Shown piece after piece: positions 34,790 through 44,100 of a DNA stretch of 64,000 nt; the stretch's first letter is position 1; the number at the start of each line of letters is the position of its first letter. Location of the stretch: IMG/VR virus record IMGVR_UViG_3300044655_000639, positions 1-64,000 of that record; one strand, written 5' to 3'. The notes beneath the pieces were generated by a model. It was given only the letters and a program-made list of their open reading frames with translations. It made no database searches and had not been told where the DNA came from. The position numbers and the translations under genes are program-made. This DNA is from a virus.

Positions 34790-36604
34790 TTAGTCTTCAT
34801 AAGACAACGGCATACCTGCCATAATGTCATCTCTACTAAGACTACCTTTAGTGATACGAAACTGTAGTGATGGATCAATCTGAGTAAGAATATCATGAAG
34901 TAAATTCATGTCATTAACATCAGCCATAACAGCCTTAACAAGACTGAATAACTTCTCTTCATTACCTTCTTCAATACCATATGAATCATGAATCATACTG
35001 ATAGCAAAGTCAGCTCTACGGCATACTTCTCTAGCTATGAACGACTCTACAGAACGTACAATATTAGGAGCTAAACTTCTGTTATACTTAGTATTATTAG
35101 GAACTTTAGCTTCAATAGATACACTATGAGTCTTACCCATTTGAAGATCAGCATAGTATCCTTTATGTGTAACAGTCTCCATTACATCATATGATACAAC
35201 AAAGCCATCAGGCATTGTCCACTGATAGTGTGATTGGTTCTCATTGTTGAATCTATAGATAAGATTCATAAGCTTAAGTGCTGCAGGAGCAAGCTCTTCT
35301 AATGCAGTCATAATGAACTTATATAGACCAGCTTTAAGCTCTTCTGGAACTAAGTCTCTGATAGTATGTGTACCAGCATAACGTACATCATCCTTGATAG
35401 TATCAGTATTATCCAATAGCTGTTTCTCCATACCACCATAGAATGCAATCATTACTAAGTGTTTAACTGTATCCTTAACAAAGATACTACTACCAGTATG
35501 CTCATTAAGTCTTCTAGCTAATTCAATACGTAAGTCTTCCAACTCAGTATCTGAGAGTCCTACTCTACTACCTGTCAATGGATCACTACCAAGTAATGCA
35601 TATACTTGTAGATTATTATTTCTACAGTCATACTTCTTAATACTGTTGCCATTGATTGTAAGCATACGCTTCTGAAATGAATCACCTTGTGGATTAAGGT
35701 ATGGACTACATGAATGCATACGTCCTGAACTATTCTCAAATGCATATGGCACATGGAATGTCTCATCTTGAAATCTATGAATATCTTCTACTAACTTGTT
35801 CCACTCTTTAGCCATGAATACACCATCTTTATCAAACCATTTGTCTTGTAATTTATACTCTTCTAATAAAGGAACTAGTTCTTCATTAGGTATAAGCTTA
35901 AATGGTACTGACTGTTGGTGATTCAATGCAGATAATGCTGCTTCACCTTGTGCTGTAAGACCACTAAGCATAGTCTTACCTGATAAATACGTTCCTCCTT
36001 TATTCTCTGCAGTATGTGCTACTAATCTATAAGCTGCTCCTCCACTACGTACTGTAGAAGCTTTAAGATAGAGTCCTTCTTCTTGTAAGAATGCTTGTAG
36101 TTTAATACTAGGCTCAATGATATTATGTGTATGAGCTTTGTCTGTCTTAATGATCTTATTTTGTAGAAAACCAGTATCTTTAAGGAACTGAATAATGTTA
36201 GCTCCAAGTGTAGCTTTAGTGCTGTGACTAGCACGTACTCTACCTGTACTTAATGTTATTACTTTGTTACAAAGCTGTTGACCTAGCTTGTAACCTGCAA
36301 TCCTGTGTTCGAGGTAACTATGGCTGATTACAAGATCCTCAATGAGGATTGTAAACACTTTAGCCCACTGAATATTGTGTTGAGACAACAGCTCATGATG
36401 GTACTCTTTATGTTCTATCTCACTGTTATTAATAGCTATTAAGTACTCACTCCAATTACTGCCTAATGTCTCTGCATTAAGCTTAGAAACACTGTCTTTA
36501 ATTGCTAGTCTAAGACCAGCTAAGCTATAACTAGCTTCGTATGACTGCTGCTTAGCAGCAACTGCTTGGATTTGTGCAAATGTAAGTGTTGATAATGTTT
36601 TCAT
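34790..36604 (-). CDS. T7-like single-subunit RNA polymerase
   Basis: 604 residues from the start at 36604 (GAGGAG upstream). Motifs: SSGRMHSCSPYLNPQGD (TxxGR-type), motif A KKYDCRNNNLQ with the catalytic Asp, motif B KHLVMIAFYGG, and motif C MIHDSYG. It lacks the long N-terminal promoter-binding part of T7 RNAP (883 residues), matching the size of the N4 middle polymerase. N4 RNAPII is two separate chains; here all motifs lie in one chain. Likely the middle-gene polymerase, needing phage cofactors such as SSB. Confidence 0.88.
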   Translation of the reverse strand: MKTLSTLTFAQIQAVAAKQQSYEASYSLAGLRLAIKDSVSKLNAETLGSNWSEYLIAINNSEIEHKEYHHELLSQHNIQWAKVFTILIEDLVISHSYLEHRIAGYKLGQQLCNKVITLSTGRVRASHSTKATLGANIIQFLKDTGFLQNKIIKTDKAHTHNIIEPSIKLQAFLQEEGLYLKASTVRSGGAAYRLVAHTAENKGGTYLSGKTMLSGLTAQGEAALSALNHQQSVPFKLIPNEELVPLLEEYKLQDKWFDKDGVFMAKEWNKLVEDIHRFQDETFHVPYAFENSSGRMHSCSPYLNPQGDSFQKRMLTINGNSIKKYDCRNNNLQVYALLGSDPLTGSRVGLSDTELEDLRIELARRLNEHTGSSIFVKDTVKHLVMIAFYGGMEKQLLDNTDTIKDDVRYAGTHTIRDLVPEELKAGLYKFIMTALEELAPAALKLMNLIYRFNNENQSHYQWTMPDGFVVSYDVMETVTHKGYYADLQMGKTHSVSIEAKVPNNTKYNRSLAPNIVRSVESFIAREVCRRADFAISMIHDSYGIEEGNEEKLFSLVKAVMADVNDMNLLHDILTQIDPSLQFRITKGSLSRDDIMAGMPLSYED

Positions 36605-36622
36605 AATATTCTCCTCAGAATA

Positions 36623-36640
36623 ATACACTCTATGGTGTAT
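36623..36640 (-). promoter_or_regulatory. ATACAC-TCTATG-GTGTAT inverted repeat
   Basis: Perfect 6-bp arms around a TCTATG core, 19 bases before the start of the RNA polymerase gene. Candidate promoter or operator. Confidence 0.5.
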
Positions 36641-36702
36641 GTTAATGTTATGGTTAGACTATTCACTGTAGATTATTCAGGACTTATTGACATTGCCTAC
36701 AT

Positions 36703-36720
36703 GAGTACTCTATGGTACTC
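36703..36720 (-). promoter_or_regulatory. GAGTAC-TCTATG-GTACTC inverted repeat
   Basis: Perfect 6-bp arms around the same TCTATG core, in the 268-base gap upstream of the RNA polymerase. The gap otherwise shows only a doubtful rightward frame and no clear gene. Confidence 0.5.
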
Positions 36721-36872
36721 TCTCGTGCTTGCTCGTCTTGTACTTCTAGGTGCTGCCTATGGTGGCAATCCCTTTAATAGAGATGTTCAAGATGAGACTC
36801 CTTGTATAAGATTAGTGGTTAACTATGTAACGCACCATCCTACCTACTAGTTAGAGTAGGTAGTGTGATATG

Positions 36873-37280
36873 TTATGCTCTAGCCTTAGCTTCTCTATTA
36901 GCTTTGAGTTGAGCTGCTCTGGCATCATTCTCCTTCTTGAGATCTGAACCTAATGATCCAAGTCCTATTGAAGTACACATTGATTCATGATTAGTCTTAG
37001 CTACTTTAACTGCTCCTCCAAGCTTAGCTAGTCTCTCAGCGTCTTTCTCCCATTCATCTGCTAAAGCATCTCCTTGCTCAGCTAGCATAAGAGATGTCTT
37101 TACTCCCATTTGGTAGGCTACTGATGTTGTATCTCTAGCTGCTAAGAATGCATGGGTTGATACTGTCTTGGTAGTATTGGTCATCTTAATAATCAAGGCT
37201 TTCTTCTGTCTTGACTCTAGGTATTTGAACACACCAAATGTGAATGCTGCTAATAATACGATGATGATAAGTGTAAACAT
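36873..37280 (-). CDS. 135-residue membrane protein with charged cytoplasmic part
   Basis: The start at 37280 has AGGAG upstream; a longer frame would run into the inverted repeat at 37313. One membrane helix at 2-18 (FTLIIIVLLAAFTFGVF), then a basic helical part, ending NREAKARA. Early position suggests an early membrane function; no family recognised. Confidence 0.65.
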   Translation of the reverse strand: MFTLIIIVLLAAFTFGVFKYLESRQKKALIIKMTNTTKTVSTHAFLAARDTTSVAYQMGVKTSLMLAEQGDALADEWEKDAERLAKLGGAVKVAKTNHESMCTSIGLGSLGSDLKKENDARAAQLKANREAKARA

Positions 37281-37312
37281 GATGAACTCCTGCCATATAG
37301 GACTTACTTGTA

Positions 37313-37328
37313 TATACTCTATGGTATA
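37313..37328 (-). promoter_or_regulatory. TATAC-TCTATG-GTATA inverted repeat
   Basis: 5-bp arms around TCTATG, 33 bases before the start at 37280. Fourth close copy of the family in 3.1 kb. Confidence 0.5.
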
Positions 37329-37370
37329 GATTGTAGACGTTGGTATGAACATTATCAGTGACCATGTAAA

Positions 37371-37408
37371 AGAGCTAGGCTCTATACTACCATCCGAAGA
37401 TAGTAGTA
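37371..37408 (-). terminator. tandem hairpins, first with UUCG loop
   Basis: On the minus strand TACTACTATC-TTCG-GATGGTAGTA is a 10-bp stem (one T-G), followed by AGAGC-CTA-GCTCT and TTTT. It directly follows the small gene ending at 37414. Confidence 0.6.
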
Positions 37409-37413
37409 AGAAC

Positions 37414-37518
37414 TCAGTGCATTACTATTGAATAGCTCTTAGGAGTCATAATGAATCCAACAATAGTAAGGAGAAGTGTAGCATTATCTACAAGTGTAGA
37501 GATGATGATGTGTGACAT
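37414..37518 (-). CDS. 34-residue membrane peptide
   Basis: Starts MSHIIISTLVDNATLLLTIV, one membrane helix. AAAGGA lies upstream. It would be the first gene of the leftward region. Confidence 0.45.
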   Translation of the reverse strand: MSHIIISTLVDNATLLLTIVGFIMTPKSYSIVMH

Positions 37519-37948
37519 GGTAGATCCTTTGTGTAGTACATAGCTCTATGACTATGATAGTGAAGAAAGAGGCTCCACTGGATTATAGGGGCGGATACCC
37601 TCCAACTGAATATCCCTCCACCTATCTCTGCACCCTTACAAAATATTTTCAAAACTGTGTAATCCAAATCTTAATTATTTCTTAGTAGCAGAGTAGCGCA
37701 TGAAGTGGAGAATAAGGAGGGATTGTTGTATATGTTGAAGTAGATGTTTGCTGTCACTGCTACTGCGTAGGGCTAAATAAATCTAACCCCCCAGCGCAGT
37801 CGTTAACCATTCAGATTCCTGATCGTATCATAGATCGTTATGTATTGTCAAACATAACGCTATAGTGCTCTACTATGATATGAAATATACTATAATTTGC
37901 ATAACAGTAATAACATATGGTATGATTCGGTAAAGATAAGGAGTATTA
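37519..37948. other. divergent intergenic control region
   Basis: 430 bases without a supported gene separate the leftward and rightward sets. It holds a run of six C near 37785, a leftward TATAAT (37587-37582) with TTCAGT 17 bases upstream, and a rightward TATAAT at 37891. It is the natural place for first transcription and perhaps an origin, but no iterons were seen. Confidence 0.5.
37891..37896 (+). promoter_or_regulatory. candidate -10 box for the terminase operon
   Basis: Perfect TATAAT in an AT-rich stretch, 52 bases before the terminase small-subunit start. The -35 side is weak. Confidence 0.45.
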
Positions 37949-38668
37949 ATGCCAATATCGCTAGAAGTACTAAGAGATAGTCTAGGTAAGAAGAAAGGTG
38001 CTCTAGTAAGCCAAGAGACTGTAGATGAGCTGAATAGGCTAGAGGAAGATCCTGACTATGGTGATGAGTTCACTGATGCTTATAAGCAGTATTTCAATGT
38101 ACTAGAGAAGAATAGTGCATGGTCTACTCCAAAGTATATGCATGCTTTAAAGTTCTTCTCACTGATGGAGTCTGATCATAGTGCAGTAGATGCTTATGTT
38201 AAGACATTCCCTGAGAGACTAGCTGCTAGACATGCTAGAGGTGAGACCAAAAAGGATATGGGAGGAGAAGCTAGTAGATATAATGCTAGTGCTCTAGTCA
38301 ATGAGATACGAAGAGTAGCAGGAATATCTGTAAAGTTAACTCATAGACATACTATGCTGAAAGCTATACAGGTTACTACTGATCTTATGTTGGATAGGAA
38401 TGTAAGTCCTGCTGTAAGACAGAAAGCTGCAGAGACATTGATCAGAGAACTAAGACCTGAAGAGGATAGTAATGTAGTGATCAAGGTAGGTATGACTGAT
38501 GATATGAAGAATCAACAGGCTAAGCTGGTAGATCATATCGGTACCATAGCACTTAACCAGCAGAAGATGCTAGCAGCAGGTATGAGGATAGAAGATATAC
38601 AAAGACTGAATGTATCAGTGATCAGAGATGAAGAATACGAGGAAGCAGAATATGTTGAAGCTGACTAA
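37949..38668 (+). CDS. putative terminase small subunit
   Basis: 239 residues. A helical N-terminal part (DELNRLEEDPDYGDEFTDAY), a middle NEIRRVAGISVKLTHRH and a regular helix AVRQKAAETLIRELRPEED, ending in an acidic tail. It lies immediately before the large subunit and overlaps its start by 17 bases, the standard terS-terL order. The call rests on position and size. Confidence 0.6.
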   Translation: MPISLEVLRDSLGKKKGALVSQETVDELNRLEEDPDYGDEFTDAYKQYFNVLEKNSAWSTPKYMHALKFFSLMESDHSAVDAYVKTFPERLAARHARGETKKDMGGEASRYNASALVNEIRRVAGISVKLTHRHTMLKAIQVTTDLMLDRNVSPAVRQKAAETLIRELRPEEDSNVVIKVGMTDDMKNQQAKLVDHIGTIALNQQKMLAAGMRIEDIQRLNVSVIRDEEYEEAEYVEAD

Positions 38669-40427
38669 TCAAGCACAAGAGAGAATCAAAGAAGGTAAAC
38701 CACTGACTGTAGATGACCTACTGAATAATGTAGACCTAAGATTCAATGGTTATATACCTAGTGCAGTAGCATTTGAATTCTTTAGCTTTATACGATTATG
38801 TTTAGGAGAAGAACCTGAGAATGCTAATCCTCTAGCACACTACTTCCTGATAGATACGATATTCCAGCAGGATAATGTAAAGTTCTATATGGAGCAAAGA
38901 GGTATAGACTATGAGAGTAACAAAGGTAGGACAGCTATCATGTGTACTCGTGAATTCAGTAAGTCTACTCTAATAGGAACGTACCTACCACTGTTCATAG
39001 CATGGAGGGGGAATATTCCTGGATATGGCGATGTCAACTATGGTCTGTATATAGGGGATAGTATGCGTAATAACGTGAAGACTACTATGAATACTATAGA
39101 GGTGGTATATCTGGAGAGTCTATGGTTACAGGATCAGTTTGAAGCATACAGGTTCACTGATGAAGTAATGGAGCTAGTACGTAAGCCTAGGACTAAGAAA
39201 GAGATAGCTGAATATGATAAAGCTATACAGATGGGTAAGAAGAAGGAACAAGTACCTGGTAGAAGTAAGCGTAAGTTTGCTATGAAAGGCGTAGGGGCAA
39301 TGACTGGGACAAGGGGAACTAGAAGTGGACTACAAAGACCACAGTTTGCTATATTCGATGACCTGGTTCCAAGTGAGGCAGAAGCTAATAGTGAAGCAGT
39401 ACTAGGAAATATACAGTCTACTATTGATAGTGATGTACTACAAGCTCTACATGGTGCTGGTAGCTTTGCTATGATTATTGGTACACCATACAATAAGAAA
39501 GATCCGGTATATCAGAGGATTGAAAGTGGAGCATGGGTTCCAGTAGTATTCCCAATCTGTAAGGAATTAAGAGTAGATCTAACTGAAGAAGAGTTTGAAG
39601 GTGTGTGGGAAGATCGTCATAGCTATAAGAAAGTAATGAAGAGATACCTAGATGCTATCAAAGAGGATAAGCAGAGAGGTGTAATGCAGGAACTAATGCT
39701 ACGTATCAGTAGTGAAGAGGATAGGTTAATTCCTGACAGCTATATGAACTGGTTCAGTAGAGCTGATATCACTGCAAAAGGTGGTGAATACAACTGGTAC
39801 ATGACTACAGACTTCACAACTACAGGAAAGAAAGGTAGTGACTTCAGTGGGATAGCAGTATGGGCTGTAAATAGTAATGAAGACTGGCTACTGGTGGATC
39901 TAAGTCTGAAGAAACTGGATCTGAATGAGCAATATGAAGAGCTATTCAGACTGGTTAATAGGTATAAGAGATTCAATGGTAGTGTAACTGTAGGAATAGA
40001 GACAGATGGACAGCAGAAAGCCCATATATTTGCAGTACAGCAGATGATGGCTAAGAAGAATGAGTACTTTACTCTAGCAAGACAGAAAGGTAAGACAGAA
40101 TTCGGTATAAGTAGTGGTGGAATCAAGAAATTCAACAGGTTTCTAGCAGGTGCAGTACCTAAGTTCCAGAATGGTAAGATATGGTTTGCTACTGAAATCA
40201 AGAAGACTGCTGATATGCAGGAATTACTACAGGAATTACAGTATACAACCTATGCTGGATTCGGTAGTGGTAGTGATGATGGTTGTGATCTTATTACTCA
40301 AATGAGTATGATGGAAATATACGCTCCAAGTGAAGGGAATGTTAATGAAAAGCATCCTAAAGATCATATGTGGTGGGAAGAAGAACAAGAAGATGATAAT
40401 ATATACCTAGGATCATACATAGTATGA
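38652..40427 (+). CDS. terL: terminase large subunit
   Basis: 591 residues from ATG 38652 (GAGGA upstream; the ATG 24 bases earlier lacks a site). Walker-A-like CTREFSKST near residue 100, Walker B FAIFDD near 234, and the RNase-H nuclease part with TTDFTTTGKKGSDFSG near 384, VGIETDGQQ and SGSDDGCD. It packages DNA into the prohead through the portal. N4 gp68 counterpart. Confidence 0.87.
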   Translation: MLKLTNQAQERIKEGKPLTVDDLLNNVDLRFNGYIPSAVAFEFFSFIRLCLGEEPENANPLAHYFLIDTIFQQDNVKFYMEQRGIDYESNKGRTAIMCTREFSKSTLIGTYLPLFIAWRGNIPGYGDVNYGLYIGDSMRNNVKTTMNTIEVVYLESLWLQDQFEAYRFTDEVMELVRKPRTKKEIAEYDKAIQMGKKKEQVPGRSKRKFAMKGVGAMTGTRGTRSGLQRPQFAIFDDLVPSEAEANSEAVLGNIQSTIDSDVLQALHGAGSFAMIIGTPYNKKDPVYQRIESGAWVPVVFPICKELRVDLTEEEFEGVWEDRHSYKKVMKRYLDAIKEDKQRGVMQELMLRISSEEDRLIPDSYMNWFSRADITAKGGEYNWYMTTDFTTTGKKGSDFSGIAVWAVNSNEDWLLVDLSLKKLDLNEQYEELFRLVNRYKRFNGSVTVGIETDGQQKAHIFAVQQMMAKKNEYFTLARQKGKTEFGISSGGIKKFNRFLAGAVPKFQNGKIWFATEIKKTADMQELLQELQYTTYAGFGSGSDDGCDLITQMSMMEIYAPSEGNVNEKHPKDHMWWEEEQEDDNIYLGSYIV

Positions 40428-40433
40428 TATAAT
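40412..40433 (+). promoter_or_regulatory. 7-bp hairpin joined to a TATAAT box
   Basis: ATCATAC-ATA-GTATGAT is a perfect 7-bp inverted repeat with a 3-base loop, directly continued by TATAAT (40428-40433). It overlaps the terL stop and precedes the next gene by 25 bases. Confidence 0.45.
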
Positions 40434-40457
40434 ATCGTAAATATAAAGGAGACTCCT

Positions 40458-41102
40458 ATGACTGTAGCTGATGTTATTGAATATGCAAAGTATGGGGAAC
40501 TGGCACAGCTGGGTGTAGTAGCACAATTAAAAAGTAATGATCCTATAGAAGTAGTAGATGCAGAGAAACAAGTGTTAAGCTATATCAACCTAGGACTGCT
40601 AGAACTGCATAAGAGATTCAATCTCAATACAAAAAGACTAGTAGTAACGATGGTCACAGGAACATCAACATATACAATAACAGCTACTGATTTCAATAAG
40701 GTACTAGAAGTATATGATTATACTGGTACTAAGCTTCTACTGAATGAGACTACTGATAGTGATAGTATTACAACTCCTACATATAATACGCTATCAGTAC
40801 CTAATGCTGCAACAGGTGAAGATATCACGATTGTATATAATGCTTCTCCAACAACACTGGCATGGTCTACTCCTTTATCAGGTGTAACAGTACCACTTCC
40901 CCCAGTAATGTTAGAAGCCTTACTGCACTATATAGGGTATAGAGCACATGGAGCTATAAATGGTAATGTAGATGGTGAAAACAATACGCACTATATGAGG
41001 TTTGAAGCTAGCTGTAAGAAGATGACAGATATTGGTATTGGTATCAGTATTGACACACCATTAGAGAATGGAACTCTATTAGAAGCAAAGGGATGGGTAT
41101 AA
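40458..41102 (+). CDS. head-tail adaptor-like protein
   Basis: 214 residues. INLGLLELHKRFNLNT near residue 42 is the helix typical of T7 gp11-like adaptor (tail tubular) proteins, followed by beta-rich YTITATDFNKVLEVYD. Position after terL fits N4-like late maps. It probably connects portal and tail. AAAGGAG precedes the start. Confidence 0.6.
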   Translation: MTVADVIEYAKYGELAQLGVVAQLKSNDPIEVVDAEKQVLSYINLGLLELHKRFNLNTKRLVVTMVTGTSTYTITATDFNKVLEVYDYTGTKLLLNETTDSDSITTPTYNTLSVPNAATGEDITIVYNASPTTLAWSTPLSGVTVPLPPVMLEALLHYIGYRAHGAINGNVDGENNTHYMRFEASCKKMTDIGIGISIDTPLENGTLLEAKGWV

Positions 41103-41103
41103 C

Positions 41104-44100
41104 ATGGCGAAACAATTACAACTACGCAGAGGGACAACTACTGAACATGCTACATTTACTGGTGCAGAAGCAGAAGTAACAGTAGATACTACAAAGGATA
41201 CACTGGTAGTACATGATGGTGTGCTAGCTGGAGGATATCCTCTAGCAAAAGATAGTACAGTAGTGCATCTATCAGGTGCTGAAACTATTACTGGAGTAAA
41301 GACATTCAGTGCTCAACCAGTAGGTATCACAAAAGCTAGTGTAGGGCTAGGTAATGTAGCAAATACAGCACAAGTAACAGCAGTGACTGGTACAGCTCCT
41401 ATAGTAAGTTCTGGAGGTACAACTCCTGCTATAAGTATGGCTGCAGCTACTGCGTCTGTTAATGGATATATGACAAGTACATATGCCAGTAAGCTAGATG
41501 GTATAGCTACAGGTGCTCAAGTTAATGTAGCTACTGATCTAACTGTAACAGCTGGTACAACATCAGGACCTACTATCAATAGCTCTACTGGATCGGATGT
41601 AGTGATACCGTCAGCAAGCGGTACAAATTCTGGTATAGTAACTACTGGAGCACAGACATTTGCTGGAGCTAAGACACTAACATCACCAGTACTAGTGACA
41701 CCTTCAATAGGAGTAGCCACTGGTACAAGCTTTAATAGTATTACAGCATTAGCAGATACTCTTCCACTAAATAATGGGACTGCTGCTATAGGTACAAGTA
41801 CTAAAGTAGCAAGACAAGATCACGTACATGCTCTGCAGTCATATACTACTGGCGTGCAAGACTGGCGTGATACTGCTATGTCTAAAGCACAGTTCAATGC
41901 GCTTGCAGCGGAACGTAGAGCAAATCGGGCTGGAAGTGGGTTTGACAGTTTTGGGGCTAATTATTTTGCTGATAATATTCAAGGTATAAGAGCGTTATCA
42001 ACCAATGTAAATTCATTCTTTTTAGGTAGTGATGTTTTAAACTCAGCGGGTAACATAAAAACTGTTATTAATGGGGTACAACATAAAATTTACGATGGAG
42101 TATCAAGTTATAAAGACCAAATTGTTTCCCTGCCATCGGCTCCAACAATCTACCAGTTCGGCACAACTCTAACCGCTGAACAAATCGCATCAGGGTGTAT
42201 CACTCATGTTGATGCGAGTAATAGTGGATTGATTACGAATGGTAAGTTTGATAATACTGATACGAGTGGGTGGACTCCATATCTGGGGGCTTCATTATCT
42301 ATTGTATCAAATAAATTACGGGTAACTGCAACGACTACTGACGCAAACCCAAGGGCTACAGAAGCAATCCCTACGGTTATAGGTAAAAAGTACGTTATTG
42401 AGGCAGAGCAGTACAAAGGAACAAATGCGTCTACTTATATTGCTGTGTCTAATACTTCTAGTGGTACGTCTCCTTATGCAATACTAAATAGTACAGTAGA
42501 CGGAAGGGTAACACTTGAGTTTACAGCTACCGCTACAACTTCGTACATTGGAGTATTCACTGTAGGCTCTATCATAGGTAACTACTCAGAATTCGACAAC
42601 ATCGCAGTATTCCCATCAGATGCAATCTCACGTTCTGACTTGGTATTCCTTGAGTCATGGCATGAAGATGTATCAGAGAAAGACTTTGTGTATCCATTAG
42701 GTAATGTCCAGTATCTCGGAACAACTGGAGATAGTGGCACACCCGTAGCTGGAGCATTTGCAGGGTTTGGTACTTATTCACTATTTGGCAATTGGCAAGC
42801 ATCAGGGGCTTTAGTCGGCAAAGGGTATGTATGGAGTACTCTATCCGATGCCAACAAGAAAGCTTTTCTAGCTAATCCTGAGAATAACTGCTACTTGGAT
42901 GGGGATAAGGTTATTCAGGTTCGGTATCGTATGAGGGTTGTGCAAGGTTGGGGTGATAGTTGGGAAAATAATTGTGATGTATCTGGCATAACACGATTGG
43001 CGTATGCGAGTGGTAATGCACGAGTTAAGCCAAAAGGCAAACAAGTATCAATCCTAAATGACCTAAATTCTTTTAGTGGTGATAGAACAGCGTGGTATGT
43101 ATCTTATGACCATACTGATGCTAAAGCTGACATACAAACTCAAATAGGAGCGTTTCAAAGTACGTTAGGGTCTACACTATTAGATAGCGTTGCGTCTTAC
43201 GAAGGTAAATGTTACGCAATGCCCATAGCACTTGTCCACCGACGTAATCAAGGTGGGTACCATCCTGTTTATAATAGCAATGGTACATTGATGGCTAATG
43301 ATACTACAGTTGATGCTCGTAGATATTGGCATCATAGCAATGCTTTTAAACCCACTTCAATATCAGATTGTTTTTTAACTGGTGTTGGTAGTAGTCTTAT
43401 AGGGTTTCATTCACATAGTGGGACTATAGCTTCAACTTATCAAGGAAGACATGATGGCTTATTCTACGACCAAATACACGAAGGTGACATCATTGACCTT
43501 CGCAATTCTTCACAAAAAGTTGAAGATTATAATAGATTACTTAGTCGTGAGTTCAACAAATCGGTTGCAGGTACTACACGTGGGGCTGAGGGGGAGCGGG
43601 GTGTAACATACTCACTGGATACAACTGTAAGTTCTGTTTCATTCTTTGCTGGTACTACAAATGGATTGGGTACATATATAGTTATACCAACTCCTGTTTC
43701 TTTTCTAACTGTTGACACATATCAAGAAATAGTTAATGGGGTGGCAAAATACTTTGCAGTTATTAACGGTATTCCATACTATCTTACAAGACGGGATAAT
43801 GGTACTACACTTTATATCCAAAAAATACTTGGGGAAAAAACAAGTTTTACTGGCTCTATTTCAGCAGGTAATAGCGTACAAATCTTGGTTGTAACTAAAA
43901 CAACCCGCACCAAATCCAATACCATAACCCATACAGACATTATCGGTTCGCCTGCTAATTATCCTACAGCATGGAAGCAATCAGGCGTAAGCGGAACACC
44001 TCTAATCGTGGCTGAGGGTGGAACAAGTCTATTACCAACTGGAACTACTGGCTCAGATGGTTTAGCAGTGTATAAGCTATCACGTAAAGCTAATGCTACA

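Noticed and set aside
36632-36850. Rightward 72-residue frame opposite to the polymerase leader
   Set aside because: It lies against the local gene direction, lacks a Shine-Dalgarno and covers two inverted-repeat sites.
38628-38651. Earlier ATG for the terminase large subunit
   Set aside because: No ribosome-binding site; ATG 38652 has GAGGA at normal distance.
42572-42802. Leftward frame inside the fibre gene
   Set aside because: Opposite to all late genes, no start site, composition explained by the fibre codons.
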